Shown: positions 45,579 through 54,062 of the stretch, one piece after another
How positions within the stretch are numbered: the stretch's first letter is position 1
Layout of the letters: every line of letters begins with the position of its first letter
Assembly: GCA_016712405.1 (NCBI GenBank)
Contig: JADJRD010000014.1
Coordinates: forward strand, 558,001 to 622,000
Length of the DNA stretch: 64,000 bases
Source: Cellvibrio sp.
Lineage (GTDB): Bacteria; Pseudomonadota; Gammaproteobacteria; Pseudomonadales; Cellvibrionaceae
Direction: 5' to 3'
Translations under genes and position numbers: made by a program
Notes under the pieces: model-generated
Databases searched by the model: none
What the model saw: the letters and a program-made list of their open reading frames with translations, nothing else
What the model was told of the DNA's origin: nothing

Positions 45579-46378
45579 GCAGAACCGGCAACAAAAAATG
45601 GAGAATTCTTATTGTAGAAAATGAACCTAACATTCGTTTTCTGATTAAAAATTTAATCAACAGGCGATACCCCGATTTTGAAGTGGTTGCCGATGTTGAT
45701 AATACTCTTGATGCAATGCGTTTAATTGAAGAAGACGCGCACATTCATGGTGTTTTTCTGGATATACATTTTGATTGTCAGGTGGAAAGCAAAGGCGTTT
45801 CAGCTGGTTTTGATTTGGCATATGCATTAAGGTCGACGGATAATCCACCTTGGGTAGTTTTTATGACTGCTCGAGCAGAAGAGTACGCGCTAGAAGCGCA
45901 TAAAAAGAAATATGATCAAATCGGATTTCTCAATAAACCATTTAATATTACAGAAATCGATGAGCAAATTAGCTGGATAAGACAACACAAGCCAGTACCA
46001 GAAAAATCATTGATGATTACGCATCGTGTTCATAATCAGTATGGTGAATCCAAGAAGCTGGAAACTGAAATAAGTCTGGAAGATATTTTGTATATTCATA
46101 CCAACAAAGAAGAAAATACAGTTCGTATACATCTCGTTGGGGATGAAATTTTGGATAAAAATAGCAATACCTTAACTTGGTGGTTAGATCAACTTACGCC
46201 TTATGGATTTTTTAAAATTGGAAAAAGCTGCATCATTAATTTACGCCATGTTTCACAATTCACCAGCGTAGAACCTTATGCCGTGATACTAGGACAAAAA
46301 AATGAAAAACTTATGGTCGCTTCTGATTACGCAAAAAAACTGAAAATTGCATTACAAAGCATAAATTCCACGCCCTAG
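45572..46378 (+). CDS. LytTR-family response regulator
   Basis: This 268-residue regulator has a receiver domain (residues 10-130; phospho-acceptor D64 in GVFLDIHFD; K in FLNKPFNITE) and a C-terminal LytTR DNA-binding domain (about 150-262; LEDILYIHTNKEENTVRIHLVGDEIL, FFKIGKSCIINLRHV). It pairs with the LytS-like kinase whose gene it overlaps. LytTR regulators often control nearby exported or autolysis-related genes; the target here is unknown. Confidence 0.9.
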   Translation: MVSRTGNKKWRILIVENEPNIRFLIKNLINRRYPDFEVVADVDNTLDAMRLIEEDAHIHGVFLDIHFDCQVESKGVSAGFDLAYALRSTDNPPWVVFMTARAEEYALEAHKKKYDQIGFLNKPFNITEIDEQISWIRQHKPVPEKSLMITHRVHNQYGESKKLETEISLEDILYIHTNKEENTVRIHLVGDEILDKNSNTLTWWLDQLTPYGFFKIGKSCIINLRHVSQFTSVEPYAVILGQKNEKLMVASDYAKKLKIALQSINSTP

Positions 46379-46423
46379 CTTTATGATTAAACATAGCAAT
46401 TCGGAATTCTGTAGGCATTGCGG

Positions 46424-46951
46424 CTAATTTTTTAGAGTGTAGACCGACAACTTATCCCCCAAACCAATCAAGCCCGATTCAATAATCCGACAAGTAATGC
46501 CACCATGCCCGCGAACGGCATTGTAACCGCCAGGACCAAAGGTGTTTTCCATTGCAGAACAGGGTTCGCATAAGCCTGTGTATTCGAGCGTGGCGGTGCC
46601 GAGTTTGAATTGTTTATTTTTCAGCGCTAATAAATTAATTCCACTCACGGCAATATTGCGGCGTAATAATTCAGGTGAAACAGAATCGCGATGCAGCATG
46701 GAAGCAATTGCCGCCAAATGTTCCCATTGAATTAATGTCACTTGGCGTTTGCCATTTTTACTGGCGTAACGATCGCCGACTAGTCCTTTGCCGGCAATGG
46801 CTTCAACTTGATCGACTATTTGTAATTCTGCCGCTTCGGTTTTCCCGCTCACATAAACAATTCGCGCAGGTCGAATACCAATCCAACGTACTTGGCCAAT
46901 TTGCGGAAGTGTGTCGAAAAGTTGCTGCAGAGATTCACTCATGGTGTTCAA
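46424..46951 (-). CDS. MOSC-domain protein
   Basis: This is a 175-residue protein with the MOSC fold: QVEAIAGKGLVGDRYASKNGKRQVTLIQWEHL, ELLRRNIAVSGINLLALKNKQFKLG, and YTGLCEPCSAMENTFGPGGYNAVRGHGGI with the conserved Cys expected to bind a sulphur or molybdenum cofactor. Relatives include YiiM-type proteins acting on N-hydroxylated substrates; the substrate is unknown. It precedes yjdM-like and VOC genes on the other side, in the same orientation. A decayed copy lies at 42191-42330. Confidence 0.88.
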   Translation of the reverse strand: MNTMSESLQQLFDTLPQIGQVRWIGIRPARIVYVSGKTEAAELQIVDQVEAIAGKGLVGDRYASKNGKRQVTLIQWEHLAAIASMLHRDSVSPELLRRNIAVSGINLLALKNKQFKLGTATLEYTGLCEPCSAMENTFGPGGYNAVRGHGGITCRIIESGLIGLGDKLSVYTLKN

Positions 46952-46965
46952 ATTTTATTTTCGGT

Positions 46966-47307
46966 TTAGGCTTTTTTAACAAATTCGGATTTCAACATCA
47001 TGGCGCCGAAGCCTTCGATTTTACAATCAATGTCGTGATCGCCATCGACTAAACGATTGATTTTAATTTTTGTGCCGACTTTTAAAACAGATGAAGAGCC
47101 TTTGACCTTTAAATCCTTTATCAAGGTCACATGATCGCCATCAGCTAATAAATTACCGTTGGCATCGCGCACGACTAATTTGTCTTCTGATTCGGCTGCA
47201 GCATTAGCAGACCATTCGTATCCACATTCAGGACAAATGAGTTGATCGCCGTCCTGATAAGTGTAAACAGAATCGCATTTGGGGCAAGGTGGTAATGGAT
47301 TAGTCAT
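46966..47307 (-). CDS. yjdM: zinc-ribbon protein YjdM (PhnA-like)
   Basis: This is a 113-residue protein with an N-terminal zinc ribbon (PCPKCDSVYTY...LICPECGYEW, four Cys) and the YjdM/PhnA domain (DANGNLLADGDHVTLIKDLKVKGSSSVLKVGTKI; DHDIDCKIEGFGAMMLKSEFVKK). Historically linked to alkylphosphonate utilisation, but the molecular role is not established. The length is typical. Confidence 0.93.
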   Translation of the reverse strand: MTNPLPPCPKCDSVYTYQDGDQLICPECGYEWSANAAAESEDKLVVRDANGNLLADGDHVTLIKDLKVKGSSSVLKVGTKIKINRLVDGDHDIDCKIEGFGAMMLKSEFVKKA

Positions 47308-47328
47308 AATATTCTCGCTTGGTAAAAA

Positions 47329-47751
47329 TTAGTCTTGCGGCAACAGTTTCGGATTAAAAACAATTTCCCATAAATGTTGATCGGGATCTTGAAAATATCC
47401 GGCGTAACCGCCCCAGAAAGTATCTTGCGCTTCTTTAACAATGTTCGCGCCGGCGATGCGGGCTTGTTGCATCACATCATCCACGGTTTCTTTAACTCGA
47501 ACATTATGGCTGATTAATGTTTGTGTTGCACAATGTGCGGTGAGTGGCAAACCTGTGTCTTTCGCAAGGCTGCTGCGCGGCCACAAAGCCAATTGCAAAC
47601 CCGGTTGCATAGGAATAAAAACTGCAGCACCAATCTCATATTTTTCACCCACTATGCCATCGGTTTTTAAACCTAAACCCTCGCGATAAAAGTTCAGCGA
47701 GCGTTGTAAATTTTCGACGGTGAGAGTGATGACGGAGATGCTGGGGTTCAT
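47329..47751 (-). CDS. VOC-family (glyoxalase/bleomycin resistance-like) protein
   Basis: This is a 140-residue two-module VOC protein: ISVITLTVENLQRSLNFYREGLGLKTDG in the first module; ANIVKEAQDTFWGGYAGYFQDPDQHLWEIVFNP in the second, with the metal-binding Glu near the end. Members bind metals and act as lyases, dioxygenases or resistance proteins; no specific substrate can be given. It is 21 bp upstream of yjdM in the same direction. Confidence 0.85.
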   Translation of the reverse strand: MNPSISVITLTVENLQRSLNFYREGLGLKTDGIVGEKYEIGAAVFIPMQPGLQLALWPRSSLAKDTGLPLTAHCATQTLISHNVRVKETVDDVMQQARIAGANIVKEAQDTFWGGYAGYFQDPDQHLWEIVFNPKLLPQD

Positions 47752-47776
47752 ATATTTTTACTCTGATTGTAAAAAC

Positions 47777-47923
47777 CTGACCCCACCCTAACCCTCCCCT
47801 TGCCAGGGGAGGGGACAGTTCCTCCCCGTTCATAAACCATATCCTTATGGTTTCCCCTTCGGGCAGCTTCGCTGTGCAAATTGCTCCTGCAATTTGTGCC
47901 AAGGGGGAGGCTAGGAGGGGGTG
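47777..47923. repeat. family A palindromic element interrupted by a hairpin-rich insert
   Basis: The left half (TGACCCCACCC...CCAGGGGAGGGGAC) is like copy 1. The right half is split after CCTCCCC by about 70 bp and resumes with GCCAAGGGGGAGGCTAGGAGGGGGT. The insert is itself made of small hairpins (AAACCAT/ATGGTTT, GCAAATTGC/GCAATTTG, CAGC/GCTG). It lies between the VOC gene and tex. Confidence 0.75.
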
Positions 47924-47926
47924 AAA

Positions 47927-50254
47927 TTATTTCTTCTTCATCGCCTGCTGCAGTAGCGCACCCAAACTACCTGTTGAGGCCGGAGCTGGATTATTTCGCT
48001 GTGCTGCGCGTTGTTGATTTTGTGACGGTGGACGTTCGCCGCCTTTTTTCGATTCTATTTTTTCACCGGGCGTATCATCCAAGCGTAGCGATAATGCAAT
48101 ACGTTTGCGCGCTACATCGACTTCCATGACTTTCGCTTTCACAATATCACCCGCTTTCACGGCTTCGCGTGGATCTTTAATAAAGTTGTGTGACAGCGCA
48201 GAAATATGTACGAGTCCGTCTTGATGCACACCTATATCCACAAAGGCACCGAAGTTGGTGACGTTAGTGACTGTGCCTTCGAGGATCATGCCTAATTTCA
48301 AATCGGTAATGTCATCAACACCTTCTTGAAATTGTGCAGTTTTGAATTCGGGGCGTGGGTCGCGGCCGGGTTTATCTAATTCTTTGATGATGTCGGTAAC
48401 TGTAGGAACGCCGAATTTTTCGTCGACATATTCAGCGGCTTTTAAACTACGCAAGAAAGAAGAATCGCCAATCAGTCCTTTAATTTCACGTGCATTTTTT
48501 TCTGCGATTTTTTCAACAATCGAATAGGATTCAGGGTGAACTGCAGAAGCATCGAGTGGATTAGTGCCACCGGCGACACGTAAAAACCCGGCTGCTTGCT
48601 CAAAGGTTTTTTCACCGAAGCGCGGGACTTTTTTCAATGCGGCGCGTGAATTAAATGCGCCGTTTTGATTGCGGAATTCAACAATGTTATTGGCGAGTGT
48701 TGTATTCAAACCAGATACACGTGCGAGCAAAGCAGCCGATGCAGTATTCACTTCAACACCCACCGCGTTCACGCAGTCTTCCACTACTGCATCGAGTGAG
48801 CGTGCCAATTGTGATTGCGACACATCGTGTTGATATTGGCCGACACCAATTGATTTTGGATCAATTTTTACCAATTCGGCGAGTGGATCTTGCAAGCGAC
48901 GTGCAATCGAAATCGCACCGCGAATGGTCACGTCCAAATCAGGAAATTCTTTGGCAGCAAATTCAGATGCAGAATAAACCGATGCACCCGCTTCACTGAC
49001 GATCACAGTGCTGGCGGTAATATCGCTGTGTTTTTTCAGCACATCTTTGGCAAATTTTTCAGTTTCGCGCGATGCGGTTCCATTACCAATGGCGATCAAA
49101 CCGACATTATGTTTTTTACAGAGGTGAACCAAAATCGCTTCAGATTCCGCAATTTTATTTAAAGGCGGAGTAGGGTACATCACACAGTGATCAACGACTT
49201 TTCCTGTGGCATCGACCACCGCCACTTTTACACCGGTACGCATGCCTGGGTCCAAACCTATTGTGGCTTTTTGACCAGCCGGTGCAGCGAGTAATAAATC
49301 TTTTAAGTTAGATGCAAATACTTTGATGGCTTCTTCTTCGGCTTTTTCGCGCAGTTCGCCGAGCAAATCTGTTTCCAGATGGGTGAGTAATTTCACTCGC
49401 CAAGTCCAACGAACTACTTCCGCTAACCAGCCATCGGCAGCACGACCTTTGTCTTTAATTTGCCAGTGATCGGCGATCATGGTTTCACAAGGGTGACCCG
49501 TTCGATTTTCTTCATCGCCTACTTTGAATGTAATCGCTAAGATGCCTTCATTGCGACCGCGGAACATGGCCAGTGCGCGGTGCGACGGAACCGATTTGAG
49601 TGGTTCATCGTGTTCAAAATAATCGCGAAATTTTTGTACTTCTTGCGAAGCGTCAGTCATTTTTTCCGGAACCCCACGGGCAGAGAGTGTGGCTTCCTGG
49701 GTTAAAAACAAACGCAATCTTCCGAGTAATTCAGCGTCTTCACTGAATTTTTCCATAAGGATATATTTGGCACCATCGAGTGCGGATTTCACATCATTAA
49801 TGCTGTGTTCGGCATTGAAATATTTTGCAGCTTCGATTTCTGGTGCGAGTGTTGGATCAGCCAGTAAACTTTCTGCTAGAGGTTCAAGGCCAGCTTCTTT
49901 GGCAATTTGCCCTTTGGTGCGGCGTTTGGGTTTGTAAGGCAGGTATAAATCTTCGAGGCGGTTTTTGGTATCGGCAATTTGAACTTCGTGTTCCAGTTCT
50001 GGCGTAAGTTTATTTTGTTCGGCGATGGATTTCAGAATGGTGGCGCGACGCTCTTCCAGTTCACGCAAATAACGCAAGCGTTCTTCCAGTGTACGCATCT
50101 GTGAATCGTCCAATCCGCCTGTGATTTCCTTACGATAGCGCGAGATAAAGGGTACAGTTGCACCTTCATCTAGCAGCCCGACGGCGGCGCCAACTTGTTG
50201 TTCTTGAACGTTTAATTCATCGGCGATACGTTTAGCAATACTGGGTAGGGTCAT
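47927..50254 (-). CDS. tex: RNA-binding transcriptional accessory protein Tex
   Basis: This is a 775-residue protein with the full Tex architecture. It has an N-terminal helical region (GLLDEGATVPFISRYRKEITGGLDD), a YqgF/RuvC-like domain (TIGLDPGMRTGVKVAVVD), HhH motifs (NTTLANNIVEFRNQNGAF; LKKVPRFGEKTFEQAAGFLRV) and a C-terminal S1 RNA-binding domain (EGTVTNVTNFGAFVDIGVHQDGLVHISAL). A disordered Pro/Gln/Lys-rich tail follows. Tex acts in RNA metabolism and transcription. It stands alone, flanked on both sides by family A palindromic elements. Confidence 0.96.
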   Translation of the reverse strand: MTLPSIAKRIADELNVQEQQVGAAVGLLDEGATVPFISRYRKEITGGLDDSQMRTLEERLRYLRELEERRATILKSIAEQNKLTPELEHEVQIADTKNRLEDLYLPYKPKRRTKGQIAKEAGLEPLAESLLADPTLAPEIEAAKYFNAEHSINDVKSALDGAKYILMEKFSEDAELLGRLRLFLTQEATLSARGVPEKMTDASQEVQKFRDYFEHDEPLKSVPSHRALAMFRGRNEGILAITFKVGDEENRTGHPCETMIADHWQIKDKGRAADGWLAEVVRWTWRVKLLTHLETDLLGELREKAEEEAIKVFASNLKDLLLAAPAGQKATIGLDPGMRTGVKVAVVDATGKVVDHCVMYPTPPLNKIAESEAILVHLCKKHNVGLIAIGNGTASRETEKFAKDVLKKHSDITASTVIVSEAGASVYSASEFAAKEFPDLDVTIRGAISIARRLQDPLAELVKIDPKSIGVGQYQHDVSQSQLARSLDAVVEDCVNAVGVEVNTASAALLARVSGLNTTLANNIVEFRNQNGAFNSRAALKKVPRFGEKTFEQAAGFLRVAGGTNPLDASAVHPESYSIVEKIAEKNAREIKGLIGDSSFLRSLKAAEYVDEKFGVPTVTDIIKELDKPGRDPRPEFKTAQFQEGVDDITDLKLGMILEGTVTNVTNFGAFVDIGVHQDGLVHISALSHNFIKDPREAVKAGDIVKAKVMEVDVARKRIALSLRLDDTPGEKIESKKGGERPPSQNQQRAAQRNNPAPASTGSLGALLQQAMKKK

Positions 50255-50374
50255 AAGTCTAACTCGATAACAATATGAAATAGAAAGGTTTGAAGGCTGG
50301 CTATTATCCTCTTATTGATCGCCGCCGCTAGACTTGTAATTTGTTGGGTTTTGAGGTTTTGGAATTGGGACTTT

Positions 50375-50486
50375 GACCCCCTCCTAACCTCCCCCTTGCC
50401 AAGGGGAGGGACTTTACTCCCTGCTTATCTTGATACAGAGTGAAATCTGTCCCCTCCCCTGGCAAGGGGAGGGTTAGGGTGGGGTC
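50375..50486. repeat. family A palindromic element (full-length copy, inverted)
   Basis: This is a 112-bp element with TGACCCC/GGGGTCA ends. Its internal spacer (ACTCCCTG...CAGAGTGAAATCTG) is the reverse complement counterpart of the spacer at 9333-9372, so the whole unit, not only the hairpins, is conserved. It lies between tex and the GIN-domain gene. Confidence 0.85.
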
Positions 50487-50587
50487 ATACTCTCAAATAA
50501 AAATAATCCCCCACTGAATCCAGAACCCAACCAACTGTGTCTGAGTTAGGGAATGCAATATCTCGCTATCCAAAAGAGGAATCTCCC

Positions 50588-51361
50588 ATGTTAGTTCGCA
50601 GCTTGTTCTCTATTATTTGTTTGTGTGTTTCATCTTTTTCTTTGGCGGAGACTATTGCCAAAGAATATCCAGTAAAAGATTTTTCAGAATTTGTAGTCTC
50701 AGGTGAAACTCAATTGGAGATCACACAAACTGGCGAGGAATATTTAAAAATCGAAGCTGATCCCGAAATTATGCAATATGTAAAAGTGGATCAAACGGGA
50801 AACAGAGTCAGTGTATGGGTGAAAAAAAATGGGAATTTTTTCAGTTGGTTTGACAATCATGACAGCATGAGAATCAAAGTGATATTACAAGTGAAAAATC
50901 TTGAATATCTCGAGTTGTCAGGTGCTTCCAATGCAGACGTGAAAGATTTGAAGACGAAGAAACTAGAGTTGAGTGCCAGTGGTGCAGCTAATAGCAGGTT
51001 CACTAATATCAACGCCGATTATCTCGATGTTGGTTTATCCGGGGCTGCTAACCTCCAGCTTGGGACCGTGAATAGCCTCCAGCAGAATTTCGGTTTGTCA
51101 GGAGCATCCAACATAGAAGTGAAATCAGCCAGTAGCACCGACAAGTTAGTCCTGGCAGCAAGTGGTGCAAGTAACGTTAGAGCAAAAAAATTAATTGCAA
51201 AACAAGCGGCGGTTGAAGCATCCGGAGCATCGCATATTGATATCAGTGTGACAGAGGGCCTGAATGCCGAGGCTTCGGGGGCATCAGGTATTACCTACTA
51301 TGGCAATCCCAAGGCACGCACCGACGCATCGGGAGCCAGTCATATCACTGCGAATAATTAG
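50588..51361 (+). CDS. exported GIN-domain (DUF2807) protein
   Basis: This 257-residue protein has a signal peptide (LFSIICLCVSSFSLAE) followed by a DUF2807/GIN auto-transporter-adhesin-like domain. From about residue 115 a right-handed beta-helix-type repeat is visible, with LSGASN or ASGA(S/A)N cores about every 18-22 residues (seven or more copies). Start 50588 is chosen since AGAGGA lies 8 bp upstream; the frame from 50537 has no such site. Members are cell-surface or periplasmic proteins of unknown function. It precedes the large lipoprotein gene by 104 bp. Confidence 0.85.
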   Translation: MLVRSLFSIICLCVSSFSLAETIAKEYPVKDFSEFVVSGETQLEITQTGEEYLKIEADPEIMQYVKVDQTGNRVSVWVKKNGNFFSWFDNHDSMRIKVILQVKNLEYLELSGASNADVKDLKTKKLELSASGAANSRFTNINADYLDVGLSGAANLQLGTVNSLQQNFGLSGASNIEVKSASSTDKLVLAASGASNVRAKKLIAKQAAVEASGASHIDISVTEGLNAEASGASGITYYGNPKARTDASGASHITANN

Positions 51362-51465
51362 GTTTAATCAATCCCTATTGTGACGGCAGTTAAAGAATAA
51401 TCTGATAAATGTGTGTAAGTTGGGTAAAACAAATCAAAAGCACTTTTATAAAAGGCTCTTACACC

Positions 51466-54006
51466 ATGTCAGTTATCAACTTTCATAACTTTGTTAGCAA
51501 AGTTAGTTCAATTTTTATTGTGTGTGTTTTGTCGGCTTGTGGGGGCGGTGGAGGTGGCGGGCAAACTGCCAATTCCACGGCGGCAAGTCTGGTGATGAAT
51601 AGTTCATCATTAAGTGTGGTGGCGAATTCCAGCTCAAGTTTGTCCAGTTCTGCTCAATCAACCCTTTCAAGTTATAGCCGTTCGAGTTCCCAGGATTCTT
51701 CACCAGTAGCGACTAGTTCTAGTTCAAGGACTTCGGTGAGTTCGAGTCGGTCAAGCAGTCATTCCAGTTCAAGTTCGCGAAGCTCCTCACGAACTTCTTC
51801 GCAATCTTCAATATCCCGGTCGTCTTCTTCACAATCATCTGCCACAAGATCACAATCGAAAGTGATGTTACCGATAGAAATAATCGGTGAACCCGGGTTG
51901 ATTGAGTCGGTGGATTTGCCGGTAACCAGTAGTGCCAATGCAACCACCATCAAGTTAACCACTCACAGATTGGAATGGCGTGAAGATGGTGAGTTTGCCA
52001 CAACTTATGGCCAACCTAATGCGGTGCGTCCGGGTTCCAAAGGTAGTATGCGTTTGAATGGCGGTGCTTGGTTGCCTTTAACCAATGCCACCGTAACTTG
52101 TGAAAAACATGAAGCGCAATTCGGTTGTTTGAATGGTAGTTACGCTACAGTTCGCATCAAAATTCCGCTAATTTCTTTAGGTAGTCCGGGTGTCAAAACC
52201 GGTGTGAATAACGTGGAGTTTCGATTTGATACTACTGACGGAATTTCCAGTGGTTGGCGAATTTTGAATATGGACATTGTCAATTCAACAGGCGATTCAC
52301 TTTTGCAAAATGACATTTTTGAAGATGATAATCCTGATCTCTGGACTCCTCCCTTAAACAACACCCAAGATATTGCACAAGGAAAAATTCTCTGGCAAAC
52401 CGCAAATTTAACGGATCTGGGTTTTAGTAATTCTCGCCATGCAATTAATGGCAAATGTGCCAGCTGCCATTTTCGCGATGCCAGCGATTTGGCTTATTTC
52501 AATTACTCCAATAAATCGATAATTGCGCGCTCGATGTTTCATGGTTTGAGTGAGCTCCAAGCCAAACAAATCGCCAGTTATGTGCGATCAATTGATTTGA
52601 AATTACCTCAGGGTTACACGCGAAAAGATGCGGGTCGTGCCTGGAATCCACCTTATCAACCTGGGCCTGGGCTTGACGATAAGCCTGTGGAATTGTGGGC
52701 AGCAGGTGCAGGTTTGAGTGCAGTTTTGGAAGACGACTTGCAGATGAAACATTTTATGTTTCCCAATGGTGAATACAAAGAAGAAATTTTGGGGGCAAAT
52801 GGGTTTTTAAATCCGCGCGAAACACCCCAGGCACTGCAATATCCGGATTGGAATGCCTGGGTACCTGCTATGGCGATTGAAGATATGGTAAGTGATCCCA
52901 CTCAATTGGCATCCAGCCCGCACTTCACCAAGTTAAAAACAGCTGATGATTGGCTAACGAATTATCGTTACAGCGATGACGAATGGCTGTTCGAACAAGG
53001 TTTGTGGAATTTAAAAGTCTGGCGTGAATCACAATTTTCGGATGGTAATTTTGTGGGTGGTTTTTGGTATACCGACCGCGATCAACCCAATCGCACTGTT
53101 GAATTGGAGTTGAAACAAACACGATACAACCTGGCTAAATTGGCTTGGTTTAATTTGCGCATGATGGAAATGCAATTGAAACACAAGTTGCAAGACATCA
53201 CCGATCGCGCAGGTATGATGAGTTATGTTGATGATAATGGTGTGACACACAAACGTGAAATACCGGTGGGTTATCGTAGTTGGAGTATGCCTAATCGCAC
53301 TTTGTTTGAAACGGCTCCCCACTTTGTTTCTGATGGAGTTGGCTTGACTTTTAATTACACCAAACCGGGAAATTATTTATCGACGGCCTGGTATTCCATG
53401 GAGCAAATAGTGAATGGAGGTTGGCGTGCGGGCTCATTCGGTCTGGATTGGAATTATCACCCGGGTCACATCTCCAACACGCATCGTAGTGCCACGGGTT
53501 TTTACAATGATGGTGCAATCCATCTTTATCGTCATGCCTGGTCAACTTTTTGGTTGTATCAATCCATGCCTGCGGATTGGACGCCACAGTCTTTTGCGTT
53601 TCGTCAGCGGCAAATCGGGATTGGTTTGGATGTGCAGTTCAGCAGTTCTGACGAAGATCTGGGGCTTACCTTCGCCGATCGCAAGCAATTACAAGACGCT
53701 TTGGCGCTAGCGTTTTTGGGTGTCGCAGAAAGATATTCAACCAATCAATGGCATCGCCGAACAGCGGATACTGAAGCCCTTCGTAGTGCTGATAATTTCG
53801 AAACGGTGGATTACGTTGCTCATTATGTTCCCCCACAAAATCATGTTGAAGGTTGGTGCGAGTGGGGTTATCAGGCGGATTGTTATTACGAACGAATCAA
53901 AATTCTGAAAGACAATCAGTTCGTCACCGATAGCACGCTTAATCGACTAGTCAATTGGGGGCTTAGCGTTTGGCCCAAAGGCGAATGGGAGCAGTTGCGC
54001 CCCTAA
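51466..54006 (+). CDS. large lipoprotein with poly-Ser linker and cytochrome c-like CxxCH site
   Basis: This is an 846-residue exported protein. It has a lipoprotein signal (IFIVCVLSACGGGGGGG) and then about 100 residues of mostly Ser with Arg/Thr/Gln (a linker style typical of Cellvibrio enzymes). A beta-sandwich-like domain (about 135-290) is followed by a class I heme site CASCH (C331, C334, H335) in a short cytochrome-like segment ending ELQAKQIASYVRSI. About 460 residues with many Trp/Tyr follow that I cannot assign. A role in extracellular electron transfer during polysaccharide oxidation is inference. Start 51466 gives the proper signal peptide. A terminator follows. Confidence 0.82.
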   Translation: MSVINFHNFVSKVSSIFIVCVLSACGGGGGGGQTANSTAASLVMNSSSLSVVANSSSSLSSSAQSTLSSYSRSSSQDSSPVATSSSSRTSVSSSRSSSHSSSSSRSSSRTSSQSSISRSSSSQSSATRSQSKVMLPIEIIGEPGLIESVDLPVTSSANATTIKLTTHRLEWREDGEFATTYGQPNAVRPGSKGSMRLNGGAWLPLTNATVTCEKHEAQFGCLNGSYATVRIKIPLISLGSPGVKTGVNNVEFRFDTTDGISSGWRILNMDIVNSTGDSLLQNDIFEDDNPDLWTPPLNNTQDIAQGKILWQTANLTDLGFSNSRHAINGKCASCHFRDASDLAYFNYSNKSIIARSMFHGLSELQAKQIASYVRSIDLKLPQGYTRKDAGRAWNPPYQPGPGLDDKPVELWAAGAGLSAVLEDDLQMKHFMFPNGEYKEEILGANGFLNPRETPQALQYPDWNAWVPAMAIEDMVSDPTQLASSPHFTKLKTADDWLTNYRYSDDEWLFEQGLWNLKVWRESQFSDGNFVGGFWYTDRDQPNRTVELELKQTRYNLAKLAWFNLRMMEMQLKHKLQDITDRAGMMSYVDDNGVTHKREIPVGYRSWSMPNRTLFETAPHFVSDGVGLTFNYTKPGNYLSTAWYSMEQIVNGGWRAGSFGLDWNYHPGHISNTHRSATGFYNDGAIHLYRHAWSTFWLYQSMPADWTPQSFAFRQRQIGIGLDVQFSSSDEDLGLTFADRKQLQDALALAFLGVAERYSTNQWHRRTADTEALRSADNFETVDYVAHYVPPQNHVEGWCEWGYQADCYYERIKILKDNQFVTDSTLNRLVNWGLSVWPKGEWEQLRP

Positions 54007-54026
54007 AAACGAGCGCTGCCATAAAA

Positions 54027-54054
54027 AAGGCCGATCCAATGGATCGGCCTTTTT
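54027..54054. terminator. bidirectional terminator after the large lipoprotein gene
   Basis: AAGGCCGATCC-AAT-GGATCGGCCTT (11-bp perfect stem, 3-base loop) followed by TTTT and preceded by A-runs. It serves the plus-strand gene ending at 54006 and the minus-strand gene ending at 54063. Confidence 0.92.
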
Positions 54055-54062
54055 ATTGTGTT

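Noticed and set aside
9298..50486. Dispersed palindromes as a CRISPR array
   Set aside because: Units are kilobases apart, palindromic, and have no regular spacers or cas genes.
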